NCBI GenBank assembly: GCA_965221415.1
Contig: OZ244887.1
Coordinates: 620,001 to 684,000 of the forward strand
Reading direction: 5' to 3'
DNA: 64,000 bases
DNA from: UBA8337 sp965221415
GTDB lineage: Bacteria > Pseudomonadota > Alphaproteobacteria > RS24
Shown: positions 1 to 7,449 of the stretch, in pieces
Numbering within the stretch: position 1 is the stretch's first letter
Layout of the letters: each line of letters starts with the position of its first letter
Notes under the pieces: generated by a model
Seen by the model: only the letters and a program-made list of their open reading frames with translations
Told to the model about the DNA's origin: nothing
Database searches by the model: none
Made by a program: the position numbers and the translations under genes

Positions 1-2
1 TA

Positions 3-1703
3 GATAAAGCTGGCGTGGCGTTTATCGGGCCGCCTGCGGGTGCGATTGAAGCGATGGGGGATAAAATTACCTCGAAGAAACTTGCGTCAGAAGCGGGTGT
101 CTCGACTGTGCCGGGGCATATGGGGCTGATTGCGGATGCAGACGAGGCGGTCAAGATTTCTAATAAGGTTGGTTATCCAGTGATGATTAAGGCCTCGGCG
201 GGCGGCGGCGGCAAGGGTATGCGGATTGCGTGGAATGATGAGGAAGCGCGCGAGGGTTTCCAGTCGTCGAAGAACGAAGCGGCGAATAGCTTTGGCGATG
301 ACCGTATTTTTATCGAGAAATTTGTCACGCAGCCGCGCCATATTGAAATTCAGATTTTGGGCGATAAGCACGGCAATATAATTTATCTCGGCGAGCGCGA
401 ATGTTCTATCCAGCGGCGCAATCAGAAAGTCATCGAAGAAGCGCCAAGCTCGTTTCTTGATAAAGCCACCCGCAAGGCGATGGGCGTGCAATCGGTTGCG
501 TTGGCCAAAGCGGTGGATTATTGCTCGGCGGGCACGGTCGAGTTTATCGTCGATGGCGAGAAGAACTTTTATTTCCTTGAGATGAACACGCGCTTGCAAG
601 TCGAACACCCCGTTACCGAGTTGATTACGGGCATCGACCTTGTCGAGCAGATGATTAGGATTGCGGCGGATGAAAAGCTGGAACTCAAACAAAAAGACGT
701 GACCCTGACTGGGTGGGCGATGGAAAGTCGGATTTATGCCGAAGACCCGTATCGCGGATTTTTGCCCTCGACGGGGCGTTTGTCGCGCTATCGGCCACCG
801 ATGGAGTGTGTCGAAAACGACATCACCGTGCGCAATGATACGGGGGTTTATGAGGGCGGCGAAATCTCGATATTTTACGACCCGATGATTGCCAAATTGG
901 TGACCCACGCCCCCGACCGTTTGCAAGCCGTGGAGGCGATGGTCACGGCGTTGGATAATTTCCGTATTGATGGCATCAGCCATAATATTGATTTTCTGAG
1001 CGCGATTATGGCGCATCAGCGTTTTCGTGATGGGGCGCTGACCACAGCGTTTATCGACGAAGAATATCCTGACGGCTTTGACGGCGCGCCGCTTGAGAGT
1101 GTGCGGATTGAGGCGCTCGCGGTGATTGGTTTTACCATGTCGCATATGGTGCAAATGCGGGCGAGCGAAACCTCGCAAGTGCTGTCGGGGCATCAATATA
1201 CGCCCGATACTGAGCAAGCTGTGCAGATTGGCGCGCATGTGTTCACCGCGGCGATGACTGAAAACGGGGTGACGCTCAACGGCGTTGATATTGCGGTTGA
1301 AAGCGATTGGCTGCCGGGTGATTTATTCTTCCATGGTGTCGTGAATGGGCAAGCTATGAGCTTAACGGTAGACCGCCACGCGGAAGGTTTTGATTTAACG
1401 GGCGGTGGCACGTCGGTGCGGGTGAGTGTGCGTCGACAGGCGGCGCAAACGGCGATGAGCTATATGCCTGAAAAGAGCGATGGCACGAGCGATAAAGAAT
1501 TGGTTTGCCCGATGCCGGGTGTCGTTGTCTCGATGATGGTCGAAGAGGGCGAGGCGGCGAAAGCTGGTCAGCCTCTAGCGATTGTGGAGGCGATGAAAAT
1601 GGAGAATATTCTCCGCGCCGAGAAAGACGTGACCATCGCTAAGGTTCTGTGCAAAGCAGGCGATAAGCTTGCGGTGGACGATGTGATGATTGAGTTCGAA
1701 TAG
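3..1703 (+). CDS. pccA: Propionyl-CoA carboxylase alpha subunit (biotin carboxylase + biotin carrier), 5' truncated by the window
   Basis: Biotin-dependent acyl-CoA carboxylase subunit: it carboxylates biotin with ATP and bicarbonate, then a partner beta subunit transfers the carboxyl to propionyl-CoA in the methylmalonyl route. The frame is open from base 3 (DKAGVAFIGPP), so the start lies left of the window; about 100 N-terminal residues of the usual ~665 are missing. Visible parts are the ATP-grasp glycine loop (ASAGGGGKGMRIA), the biotin carboxylase core (FLEMNTRLQVEHPVTE), the biotin carboxylase C-terminal domain (ESRIYAEDP, GFLPSTGRL), a linker/BT region and a C-terminal biotinyl domain with the lysine in VEAMKMENIL. 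The sequence style favours PccA over methylcrotonyl-CoA or acetyl-CoA carboxylase, but substrate is inferred. It ends 3 bp from the convergent lipB stop. Confidence 0.93.
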   Translation, partial: DKAGVAFIGPPAGAIEAMGDKITSKKLASEAGVSTVPGHMGLIADADEAVKISNKVGYPVMIKASAGGGGKGMRIAWNDEEAREGFQSSKNEAANSFGDDRIFIEKFVTQPRHIEIQILGDKHGNIIYLGERECSIQRRNQKVIEEAPSSFLDKATRKAMGVQSVALAKAVDYCSAGTVEFIVDGEKNFYFLEMNTRLQVEHPVTELITGIDLVEQMIRIAADEKLELKQKDVTLTGWAMESRIYAEDPYRGFLPSTGRLSRYRPPMECVENDITVRNDTGVYEGGEISIFYDPMIAKLVTHAPDRLQAVEAMVTALDNFRIDGISHNIDFLSAIMAHQRFRDGALTTAFIDEEYPDGFDGAPLESVRIEALAVIGFTMSHMVQMRASETSQVLSGHQYTPDTEQAVQIGAHVFTAAMTENGVTLNGVDIAVESDWLPGDLFFHGVVNGQAMSLTVDRHAEGFDLTGGGTSVRVSVRRQAAQTAMSYMPEKSDGTSDKELVCPMPGVVVSMMVEEGEAAKAGQPLAIVEAMKMENILRAEKDVTIAKVLCKAGDKLAVDDVMIEFE

Positions 1704-1706
1704 GCT

Positions 1707-2342
1707 TTACGTAAAGCAACTGTCGAAATTATCCAGCAGGGCTTTGTCGAGTTCGGACATTGAGATTGGATAGCCAAGCTCAACCATGCTGGTCACGCCT
1801 TGGTCGGTTATGCCGCACGGCACAATGCCGTTAAAATGCGTCAGGTCAGGCTCAACATTGATAGCGAGACCGTGAAAGCTCACCCAACGCCGAATCCGCA
1901 TACCGAGGGCTGCGATTTTATCTTCGCGATTATTGGGGCGCGGCACCCAAACACCAACTCTGTCTGGCGAGATGTGCGCTTCAATGTTGAAATCTGCGAG
2001 TGTTTGCAGAACCCAGTTTTCGGCTTGCCCGACAAAGCGGCGTATATCGCGACCACGGATGCGCAAATCGAGCATCAGATAGACCACCCGTTGGCCGGGG
2101 CCATGATAGGTGTATTCACCGCCGCGATTGGTCGCATAGACTGGAAATCGGTCGGGCTGTAGCAAATCACTCGGTTTGGCACGCGTACCAGCGGTATAAA
2201 GGCAGGGATGTTCTAGAAACCACAGACATTCGCGGGCGTTGCCATCAATAATGTCTTGCACGCGCTGCTCCATAAAAGCCACCGCATCAGGATAGGCGAT
2301 AGGCGTCTCGCTTATGATGAGTTCTGGAGTCGCTTGTTGCAT
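1707..2342 (-). CDS. lipB: Octanoyl-[acyl-carrier-protein]:protein N-octanoyltransferase
   Basis: Transfers the octanoyl group from ACP to lipoyl domains, the first step of lipoate biosynthesis in the cytoplasm. The 211-residue length is normal. The family motif RGGEYTYHGPGQ lies at residues 73-84, and the catalytic pair is visible as Lys142 (DKIAALG) and Cys176 (GIVPCGI). It is convergent with the carboxylase gene and divergent from the sulfur-assimilation pair, so it is probably monocistronic. Start is the ATG at 2342. Confidence 0.95.
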   Translation of the reverse strand: MQQATPELIISETPIAYPDAVAFMEQRVQDIIDGNARECLWFLEHPCLYTAGTRAKPSDLLQPDRFPVYATNRGGEYTYHGPGQRVVYLMLDLRIRGRDIRRFVGQAENWVLQTLADFNIEAHISPDRVGVWVPRPNNREDKIAALGMRIRRWVSFHGLAINVEPDLTHFNGIVPCGITDQGVTSMVELGYPISMSELDKALLDNFDSCFT

Positions 2343-2432
2343 GTCTATTTCTTAGCATTGCGGTTGCATTTCATAAAAAACATAATTTCATGTAGAATAT
2401 AATTATTCACATATAAATCTTGATAAATAGCG

Positions 2433-2462
2433 TATAATGCCCCATATAAATGGAAACAGGAG
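2433..2462 (+). promoter_or_regulatory. Candidate -10 box and ribosome binding site before the siroheme/cysH pair
   Basis: A TATAAT hexamer (2433-2438) lies in an AT-rich 126-bp divergent spacer and an AGGAG ribosome site (2458-2462) sits 6 bases before the ATG at 2469. No convincing -35 box is seen at the usual distance, so this may be an activator-dependent promoter. That is inference only. Confidence 0.4.
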
Positions 2463-2468
2463 AGTACT

Positions 2469-3029
2469 ATGTTGCCAGTTATACTAGATGTATCTGAGCT
2501 TACCATTGCGATTATTGGCGATGGTGCGCAGGCATATCGGCGTTTGCAGATGGTGGATGCGGCCGATGCGCAGTTTGTGCGGGTGTTTAGCGCGAGCGCC
2601 AGCGATGAGATGCGTGATGTTGCGGGCGACCGTCTGATTGAGGCGTGGCCGAGCGAGGCTGATATTGCGGCGTGTCATATTATTTATATTGGCGATGTTG
2701 ACGATGCGTTGGCCGAGCAGTTCACGGCGCAGGCGCGGGCGCATAAGACGTTAGTTAATGTGGAGGATACGAAGCCGCTTTGCGATTTTCATGTGCCAGC
2801 GATTGTGCGTCGGGGCGATATGTTGCTGACGGCATCGACGGGCGGTAAATCGCCGGGGCTGGCGCGTCGCCTGAAAGCCTCGCTTGAGGCGCATTACCCA
2901 GAGGCTTGGGGGGCGCGACTAGAGGCACTGTCGGTGCAGCGCGATACATGGCGGGCAGAGGGAGCCGATTTCAATACGCTTATCGAGCGTACGAATGATG
3001 TGATTGATGAAAAAGGATGGCTGGCATGA
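2469..3029 (+). CDS. Siroheme synthase N-terminal-type protein (precorrin-2 dehydrogenase/ferrochelatase domain)
   Basis: NAD-dependent dehydrogenase-like protein of the CysG N-terminal/Met8 family, which makes siroheme for sulfite reductase. It opens with a short strand (MLPVILDVS) and a Rossmann dinucleotide loop in which the usual GGG is replaced by IGDGAQA. The family's VNVxDxxxxCDF-type segment appears as VNVEDTKPLCDFHVPAIV, followed by TGGKSPGLARRLK. At 186 residues it lacks the CysG methyltransferase domain. Its stop overlaps the cysH start (ATGA), so the two are translationally coupled, which supports a role in sulfate reduction. It may act only as the dehydrogenase. Confidence 0.82.
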   Translation: MLPVILDVSELTIAIIGDGAQAYRRLQMVDAADAQFVRVFSASASDEMRDVAGDRLIEAWPSEADIAACHIIYIGDVDDALAEQFTAQARAHKTLVNVEDTKPLCDFHVPAIVRRGDMLLTASTGGKSPGLARRLKASLEAHYPEAWGARLEALSVQRDTWRAEGADFNTLIERTNDVIDEKGWLA

Positions 3030-3754
3030 ATAATATCGTCGATATACACCCGCAGCCGCCTGCCTTGGAGCCGCTCAACGCGATTTACGAAACGATGAGC
3101 CCGCAAGAGATTTTGACCCACGCGATTAAGGAGCAGTTTCTTGACCGCATCACGATTGTGTCGTCGTTTGGTGCCGAGTCGGTGATTTTGCTGCATATGA
3201 TTTCTGAGATAGACCCAAGCCTGCCGGTGATTATGCTGAACACGGGCAAACTGTTTGGCGAGACATTGCGCTATCGCGACCGCTTGCAGGATAGATTGGG
3301 GCTGACGGATATTCGCACGGCCTTTCCGCACCCTGACGATATCGCGGCGGAAGACCCGAAGGGCGGCTTGTGGCAGCGCGATACGGATGCGTGCTGCGAT
3401 ATTCGCAAAGTGCGTCCGCAGGCGCGCGCGGTTGAGCCTTTTGAGGCGTTGATTACGGGGCGCAAGCGGTTTCAGACGGGCACACGCGCGACGATGAATA
3501 TTATCGAGCGTGACACAGATGGTCGTTACAAAATTAACCCGTTGGCGAATTGGGGTTTAGACCAGTTGAAGGCCTATATCGAGACGCATGATTTGCCGCG
3601 CCACCCGCTGACCAAGGATGGTTATTTGTCGATTGGCTGTATGCCTTGCACCAATCGGGTGGAAGAGGGCGGCGATTACCGTTCGGGGCGGTGGTCTGAA
3701 AGCGACAAAGAAGAATGTGGTATTCACCTGAATATTGATGGTGACGGGATTTAG
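3026..3754 (+). CDS. cysH: Assimilatory adenylyl-sulfate (APS/PAPS) reductase
   Basis: Reduces adenylyl sulfate to sulfite in cysteine biosynthesis. The PP-loop appears as SSFGAESVILLH. The iron-sulfur cysteines of the APS-type enzyme are present: a Cys-Cys pair (DACCDIRK) and a CMPC pair (IGCMPCTNR). The catalytic tail Cys is in KEECGIH. The [4Fe-4S] signature argues for APS rather than PAPS as substrate. I chose the ATG at 3026 (242 aa) because it overlaps the previous stop as ATGA and follows AAAAGG; an ATG at 3017 is possible. Confidence 0.93.
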   Translation: MNNIVDIHPQPPALEPLNAIYETMSPQEILTHAIKEQFLDRITIVSSFGAESVILLHMISEIDPSLPVIMLNTGKLFGETLRYRDRLQDRLGLTDIRTAFPHPDDIAAEDPKGGLWQRDTDACCDIRKVRPQARAVEPFEALITGRKRFQTGTRATMNIIERDTDGRYKINPLANWGLDQLKAYIETHDLPRHPLTKDGYLSIGCMPCTNRVEEGGDYRSGRWSESDKEECGIHLNIDGDGI

Positions 3755-3810
3755 TCTCGTTTGATGCTTGTTATGTTTTGCATTATTTGCTAGCTAATGT
3801 GCCTTGGCGT

Positions 3811-3897
3811 GCGGCCGTGGCGGAATTGGTAGACGCGCAGCGTTGAGGTCGCTGTGGGGTAACACCCGTGGAAGTTCAAGTCTTCTCGGCCGCACCA
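3811..3897 (+). tRNA. tRNA-Leu (anticodon GAG), CCA encoded
   Basis: The acceptor stem GCGGCCG (3811-3817) pairs with CGGCCGC (3887-3893), followed by discriminator A and an encoded CCA. The anticodon stem-loop reads CAGCG-TTGAGGT-CGCTG, giving anticodon GAG. A long variable arm (type II tRNA) fits leucine. The T-arm holds GTTCAAG. A dispersed repeat and an accessory gene follow directly, as is common at tRNA loci. Confidence 0.95.
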
Positions 3898-3932
3898 TTT
3901 ACTTCAGTTTCACAAAAACCATAATTGCTTTT

Positions 3933-4009
3933 CGCTAAAAGCACCCGCTTGCCAAAGGCAAGCACGGTGCGCCTTGCGCCAGTGAGCGCCCGAAGGGCGC
4001 GAGTCGGCC
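3933..4009 (-). repeat. Dispersed GCCGACT-type repeat, copy beside tRNA-Leu and 3' of HEPN-like gene copy 1
   Basis: Read on the minus strand this begins GCCGACT, continues with a GC hairpin (GCGCCCTTCGGGCGC), then TGGCGCAAGGCGCACCG, TGCTTGC and GCAAGC, and ends GGGTGCTTTTAGCG. The same modules recur at 55926-56084 beside tRNA-Ser. It ends about 9 bp from the HEPN-like stop codon. Confidence 0.8.
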
Positions 4010-4017
4010 ACGTCTTT

Positions 4018-4593
4018 TTAGCGGGGCATTAAAGCGAGCAAAACAAAATACGCGTATTTCACGACCTCACGATTTACGCCTTCTGGTTCAAACCGCCCAT
4101 GAAAAAATTGACACCTTGTTTGATAAATAATCTCGAGTAGCCCCGCCGCCACAATATCCGTCTCATGCGTTATTTGAATAGACCCAAGCTGAATGGCCTG
4201 TGCATCGTCTCTTTCTGCAATCAGATTTTGATACGCAGTGCGCTTATTTCTGCTTTTGTATTTAATGAGCGCATTGGTGAAGCTCATTTTTTCTGTCTGT
4301 TCGACCTTGTCATAATTTAGCTCAGAATCTTCTAAAGCATAATGTAGTTGCTCAAGATTTGACCTAAATTCAACGCTTTCTCTATCAACGCCAGTAAGCC
4401 TTGCATCAGCATTTTTTAAGAAAATATTATGTTTTATGCCCTCCCTTTTAATTCTATTTATCGCGCCTCTGTCCCCTGTAGAACTGGGATAATGCTCTTG
4501 ATACCAAGCGTTAAACGATGCCCAAAGGCTCATAAACGGCGAAAAATAATCAATCTCCGCTCTTTGTAACCATTTTTTCTGAGTGTTCTTCAT
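4018..4593 (-). CDS. HEPN-like protein of unknown role, copy 1
   Basis: A 191-residue soluble protein, about 95% identical to the product of 51121-51699. Near the C-terminus TRCQFFHGRFEP contains R-x4-H, the pattern of the catalytic motif of HEPN-superfamily RNases, and the mostly helical composition fits a HEPN bundle; the assignment is inference. It starts with MKNTQKKWLQRAEIDYF. I chose the ATG at 4593 because AGGAG lies 9 bases upstream and because similarity to copy 2 begins there; a longer upstream reading frame has no counterpart. HEPN proteins are frequent in toxin-antitoxin and anti-phage modules, but no antitoxin-like partner is adjacent. An ordinary hypothetical protein remains possible. 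Confidence 0.75.
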   Translation of the reverse strand: MKNTQKKWLQRAEIDYFSPFMSLWASFNAWYQEHYPSSTGDRGAINRIKREGIKHNIFLKNADARLTGVDRESVEFRSNLEQLHYALEDSELNYDKVEQTEKMSFTNALIKYKSRNKRTAYQNLIAERDDAQAIQLGSIQITHETDIVAAGLLEIIYQTRCQFFHGRFEPEGVNREVVKYAYFVLLALMPR

Positions 4594-4616
4594 GTCAAAT
4601 CTCCTAGCATATGCTA

Positions 4617-4692
4617 GCCGACTACGGGGCTTTGCCCCTGCGCTGGCGCAAGGCAGGCTAAGCTTCGTTACACTCAGCAAGCCTTTGTAGCG
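4617..4692 (+). repeat. Dispersed GCCGACT-type repeat upstream of HEPN-like copy 1
   Basis: Begins GCCGACT, then a hairpin GGGGCTTTGCCCC, then the shared block TGCGCTGGCGCAAGGC, and ends near TTTGTAGCG. It resembles the elements at 3933-4009 and 56005-56084 with diverged ends and lies in the 5' region of the HEPN-like gene. Confidence 0.65.
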
Positions 4693-4699
4693 GGCGAGC

Positions 4700-4773
4700 A
4701 GCCCGACAGGGCTGTTAGCAATAGATTGACAGAGAAAAGTTAAGGGAAGCCACACCCCTTTGCAAGGGGGATG
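4700..4773 (-). repeat. Upstream block shared with HEPN-like copy 2
   Basis: On the minus strand this reads CATCCCCCTTGCAAAGGGGT, GTGGCTTC, TTTCTCTGTCAA, then GTCGGGCTGCTCGCC. Nearly the same string occurs at 50930-51015. Both copies lie about 106 bp before the gene start, so upstream DNA was duplicated along with the gene. The first part contains a hairpin (CCCCTTTGCAAGGGG on the plus strand). Confidence 0.8.
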
Positions 4774-4837
4774 CGGTTAATATTTGCATCTCTCTGCTTT
4801 TGTGATATTGTGTGTTCACTTTCGCCATTAGGCGTCC

Positions 4838-4865
4838 ACCCTCCCTTCGGGGAGGGTATATTTTT
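4838..4865 (+). terminator. Stem-loop with TTCG loop followed by a T-rich tract
   Basis: ACCCTCCC (4838-4845) pairs perfectly with GGGAGGGT (4850-4857) around a TTCG loop and is followed by ATATTTTT. The T tract suits plus-strand termination, yet the neighbouring genes read leftward, so it may instead protect or end the minus-strand transcript. Confidence 0.55.
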
Positions 4866-4884
4866 CAGATTTTAGGGATGTTGT

Positions 4885-5130
4885 TTACTTATCGTATTTG
4901 CGCACGAGGTATATGAGTGCCAATATGATGGCGAGTGCGAGCGCGGCGGCCGGCGTTATGGCTGCGATGAAGTTGGCTGCGGTATTGGCGACTGACACGA
5001 CGTAAGGGCCAGCCGAATTACCCAATAACAAATAGACAATTAAGATAGCTAGCACTAACGCGCCGCCGGTTTCGGCGATACGCAGAAACAAATTTCTAAG
5101 TGCTATTGCGTAGTCTGAGAATTTTTGCAT
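4885..5130 (-). CDS. Small two-helix membrane protein, unknown (second of a pair)
   Basis: An 81-residue protein with two predicted membrane helices: about residues 22-37 (ALVLAILIVYLLLG) and 60-76 (ALALAIILALIYLV), with a charged end RKYDK. No family recognised. AGGAG lies 7 bases before the ATG. It follows another tiny membrane gene with which it shares spacing and residues (VANTAANFIAA versus VAGNITNLVAA), suggesting tandem duplication and a paired function such as a hetero-oligomer or holin-like pore; that is speculation. Confidence 0.75.
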   Translation of the reverse strand: MQKFSDYAIALRNLFLRIAETGGALVLAILIVYLLLGNSAGPYVVSVANTAANFIAAITPAAALALAIILALIYLVRKYDK

Positions 5131-5177
5131 CTGCTATCTCCTATCTATCTGCTATTGGGTTTTTTCGGTGTGGCTAT

Positions 5178-5393
5178 CTATCTGCGGAATAGCATTAAGA
5201 TAACGCCCAGAGCAATCAAGCCGGGGAGGCCAGCTGCGCCGAGAGCTGCTACCAGATTGGTAATGTTACCAGCAACGTCGCCGAGAAAGGCCATGTTCGC
5301 TGGGCCCACAAGCAAGCTCGCCACAATGGCAAGTGCGAGTAGAGCAATAAACACTTCCGTGATATTAGCCACCATATTTTTAATTTGATCCAT
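5178..5393 (-). CDS. Small two-helix membrane protein, unknown (first of a pair)
   Basis: A 71-residue hydrophobic protein with helices around residues 14-30 (VFIALLALAIVASLLVG) and 52-70 (LGAAGLPGLIALGVILML), ending FRR. AGGAG lies 9 bases before the ATG at 5393. Paralogous to the gene 48 bp downstream and probably cotranscribed with it. The 253 bp upstream, to the MFS start, hold only AT-rich DNA and an imperfect inverted repeat GATTTGAAA/TTTCGAATC (5573-5595). Confidence 0.75.
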   Translation of the reverse strand: MDQIKNMVANITEVFIALLALAIVASLLVGPANMAFLGDVAGNITNLVAALGAAGLPGLIALGVILMLFRR

Positions 5394-5646
5394 AACGAAG
5401 TACTCCTCTTTCTTTTTTTCCTGCTACCTTAACGGCAGCAGATGTACCAACGCTAAAACTGGCAAAGTGCATTTTCCAGAATAATGGGGGATATTTTGCC
5501 TAATTTGCGATTAAACGAAATAAAATTACAAAAAATAGTGGTAAAACATACTTTTTGGAATGCTTGTCGCGCGATTTGAAAGAAAATTTCGAATCACTTG
5601 ACGACTATCGTTCTGCTCCGCATTGTCGCTTGGGGGGAACACATTA

Positions 5647-6984
5647 GTGTCATTATCGAAATCAACACTCGGATTTTATGGGCTTATGGGCGCGCCTTTG
5701 GCGTTGGTTGGCTATCCTATCGCTATCTGGCTGCCGGTGTTTTATGCCAGTGAAATTGGTGTGTCCTTATCGGCGGTAGCGACGATGCTGTTACTGGCGA
5801 AGCTGACGGATGTCGTCACTGACCCGCTTGTCGGCACGTTATCAGACCGCATGCGCTCGCCTCTGGGGCGACGCTTGCCGTTCATTTTGCTCGGCACGCC
5901 CGTGCTGTGCGGCTCTATCTGGATGCTGTTTGTGCCAGTCGGAGATGTTGGCGCGGTTTATTTATTCTTATGTATTGCGGGCATGTATATCGGCACGACT
6001 TTGGTCGGCTTGCCGTATGGCGCGTGGGGCGCGGAGTTGTCGCCAGATTATAATCAGCGCGCGCGGGTGACGGCGTGGCGCGAGCAATTCACTTTATTGG
6101 GATTGTTGGCGGCGGCTTTTATTCCCTTTTTGGTCGAGCAATATGGTGATGGAGAGACTTCTTCTATCATGCGCGGCATGGCCATCGCGATTTGCGTGAC
6201 GGCACCGATTGCGACGTTAGCACTGGCGGTCTTTGTGCGCGAAACGCCACCGCAAGAGAGTGCGGGTGAAACCACGTCTTTCATCGACGGGTTGAAGCGG
6301 GTGTGGGCGAATAAGCCGATGCGCATGGTGATTGGCTTTATTCTTATCGTCACCATGGCCGAGGCTTTTCGCAATGCGCTGTCGCTGTTTTTTATGAAAT
6401 CGGTGATTTTGGCAGACAGTGTGGGGACGCTATATTTCATATATTTTATCGCGGGGCTTGCGGCTGTGCCGCTTTGGTTGTGGCTTGGGCGGCAACTGGG
6501 CAAGCATATTGCGTTTTCCATCTGCCTGATGACTGTCGCGGTTATTTCTGCGATTAACATGGCGTTTACGTCGGATGATTATTGGCTGTTTGTCGGCTTT
6601 TTCATTTTTAAAGGCGCGTGTTTTGGGGGCTTGCAATTCTTGCCACTGGCGATTTTGGCCGATGTTATCGATGTCGAGACAGCCGAAACGGGTAAAGCGC
6701 GGGCAGGTTCTTATGTTGCTTTTGCGAGCATGACATCGAAGATTTCGACAGCGCTTGGCACATTTCTAGCGATTAGAGCTTTGTCGCTTACCGATTTTAA
6801 CGCCAAATTACTGGCCGATAACGCTTTTGACGATTTGCTTATTTTGCGCGTGCTGTATGCGCTTATTCCGGCGGGCTTTTTTATTGGCGCGATTATCATC
6901 GCGTTTCGGTTTCCGTTAACGGCGCGTGTGCATGCAGACTTGCAAGCCCGCATTTTAAATCAGCGCAGCACCGAGCTGAAATAG
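5647..6984 (+). CDS. MFS transporter of the GPH (glycoside-pentoside-hexuronide) symporter type
   Basis: An inner-membrane secondary transporter with about 12 hydrophobic segments over 445 residues. The GPH-style signature AKLTDVVTDPLVGTLSDR (loop 2-3) is followed by GRRLPFILLGTP. Substrate cannot be told; the family takes sugars, sugar acids or lipids with a cation. I preferred the GTG at 5647 with GGGGGG upstream over a TTG at 5623. Its 3' end overlaps the convergent MAPEG gene by 30 bp. Confidence 0.88.
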   Translation: MSLSKSTLGFYGLMGAPLALVGYPIAIWLPVFYASEIGVSLSAVATMLLLAKLTDVVTDPLVGTLSDRMRSPLGRRLPFILLGTPVLCGSIWMLFVPVGDVGAVYLFLCIAGMYIGTTLVGLPYGAWGAELSPDYNQRARVTAWREQFTLLGLLAAAFIPFLVEQYGDGETSSIMRGMAIAICVTAPIATLALAVFVRETPPQESAGETTSFIDGLKRVWANKPMRMVIGFILIVTMAEAFRNALSLFFMKSVILADSVGTLYFIYFIAGLAAVPLWLWLGRQLGKHIAFSICLMTVAVISAINMAFTSDDYWLFVGFFIFKGACFGGLQFLPLAILADVIDVETAETGKARAGSYVAFASMTSKISTALGTFLAIRALSLTDFNAKLLADNAFDDLLILRVLYALIPAGFFIGAIIIAFRFPLTARVHADLQARILNQRSTELK

Positions 6985-7335
6985 ACAGATAATCGACAGC
7001 GTCCAGATAATCGTACGGATATGGCTGATGCCCATCATATAGAGAACCATATAGGCGACACGCAGACCAAGCCAAACGGTGGCTATTTCTGCGACATTGA
7101 CATCGCGGCTGATGGCCAGAAGCATAAGCGGTAGAAAAATGAACAGGCTCTCTTGCATGTTTACAGCGGCACGGCGCGCGCGCTGTAATACTGGCGAGCG
7201 CGTTGGGGTTTCATCGCGTGCGCTTGCCAGATAAGCGAGACTGGTCTCGCCGCGTATCAGCCCAAGCACACTCGGCACGAGCAGTTGCACCAGATAAAAA
7301 ACCAGCGCTGCGATAAGAATTTCAAGCATTTTCAT
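6955..7335 (-). CDS. MAPEG-family membrane protein
   Basis: A 126-residue, four-helix membrane protein resembling the MAPEG superfamily (membrane proteins of eicosanoid and glutathione metabolism). Seen: an N-terminal helix (ILIAALVFYLVQLLV), a polar loop with ARRAAVNMQESLFIFLPL (the family's R-x-x-N-x-x-E-like loop), and helices to the C-terminus. Bacterial members often lack a known substrate. Its final 30 bp overlap the MFS gene on the other strand. Confidence 0.85.
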   Translation of the reverse strand: MKMLEILIAALVFYLVQLLVPSVLGLIRGETSLAYLASARDETPTRSPVLQRARRAAVNMQESLFIFLPLMLLAISRDVNVAEIATVWLGLRVAYMVLYMMGISHIRTIIWTLSIICLFQLGAALI

Positions 7336-7449
7336 GTCTCCTCAATTGGCCGAATCGGCTGACTGCTTTATCCTATGCAGATAAACTTGCTGCGTCATGT
7401 GCATTTTTGCGCCATATAGCTAAGAGCAGCATCTAGAAAGGGGGCTTTG

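Noticed and set aside
87..1238. 383-residue reading frame on the minus strand
   Set aside because: It is the antisense of the carboxylase gene; the protein is arginine/histidine-rich with no family pattern.
4593..4755. Longer N-terminal start of HEPN-like copy 1
   Set aside because: The extension reads through the dispersed repeat and has no counterpart in copy 2; the AGGAG at 4600 marks the ATG at 4593.
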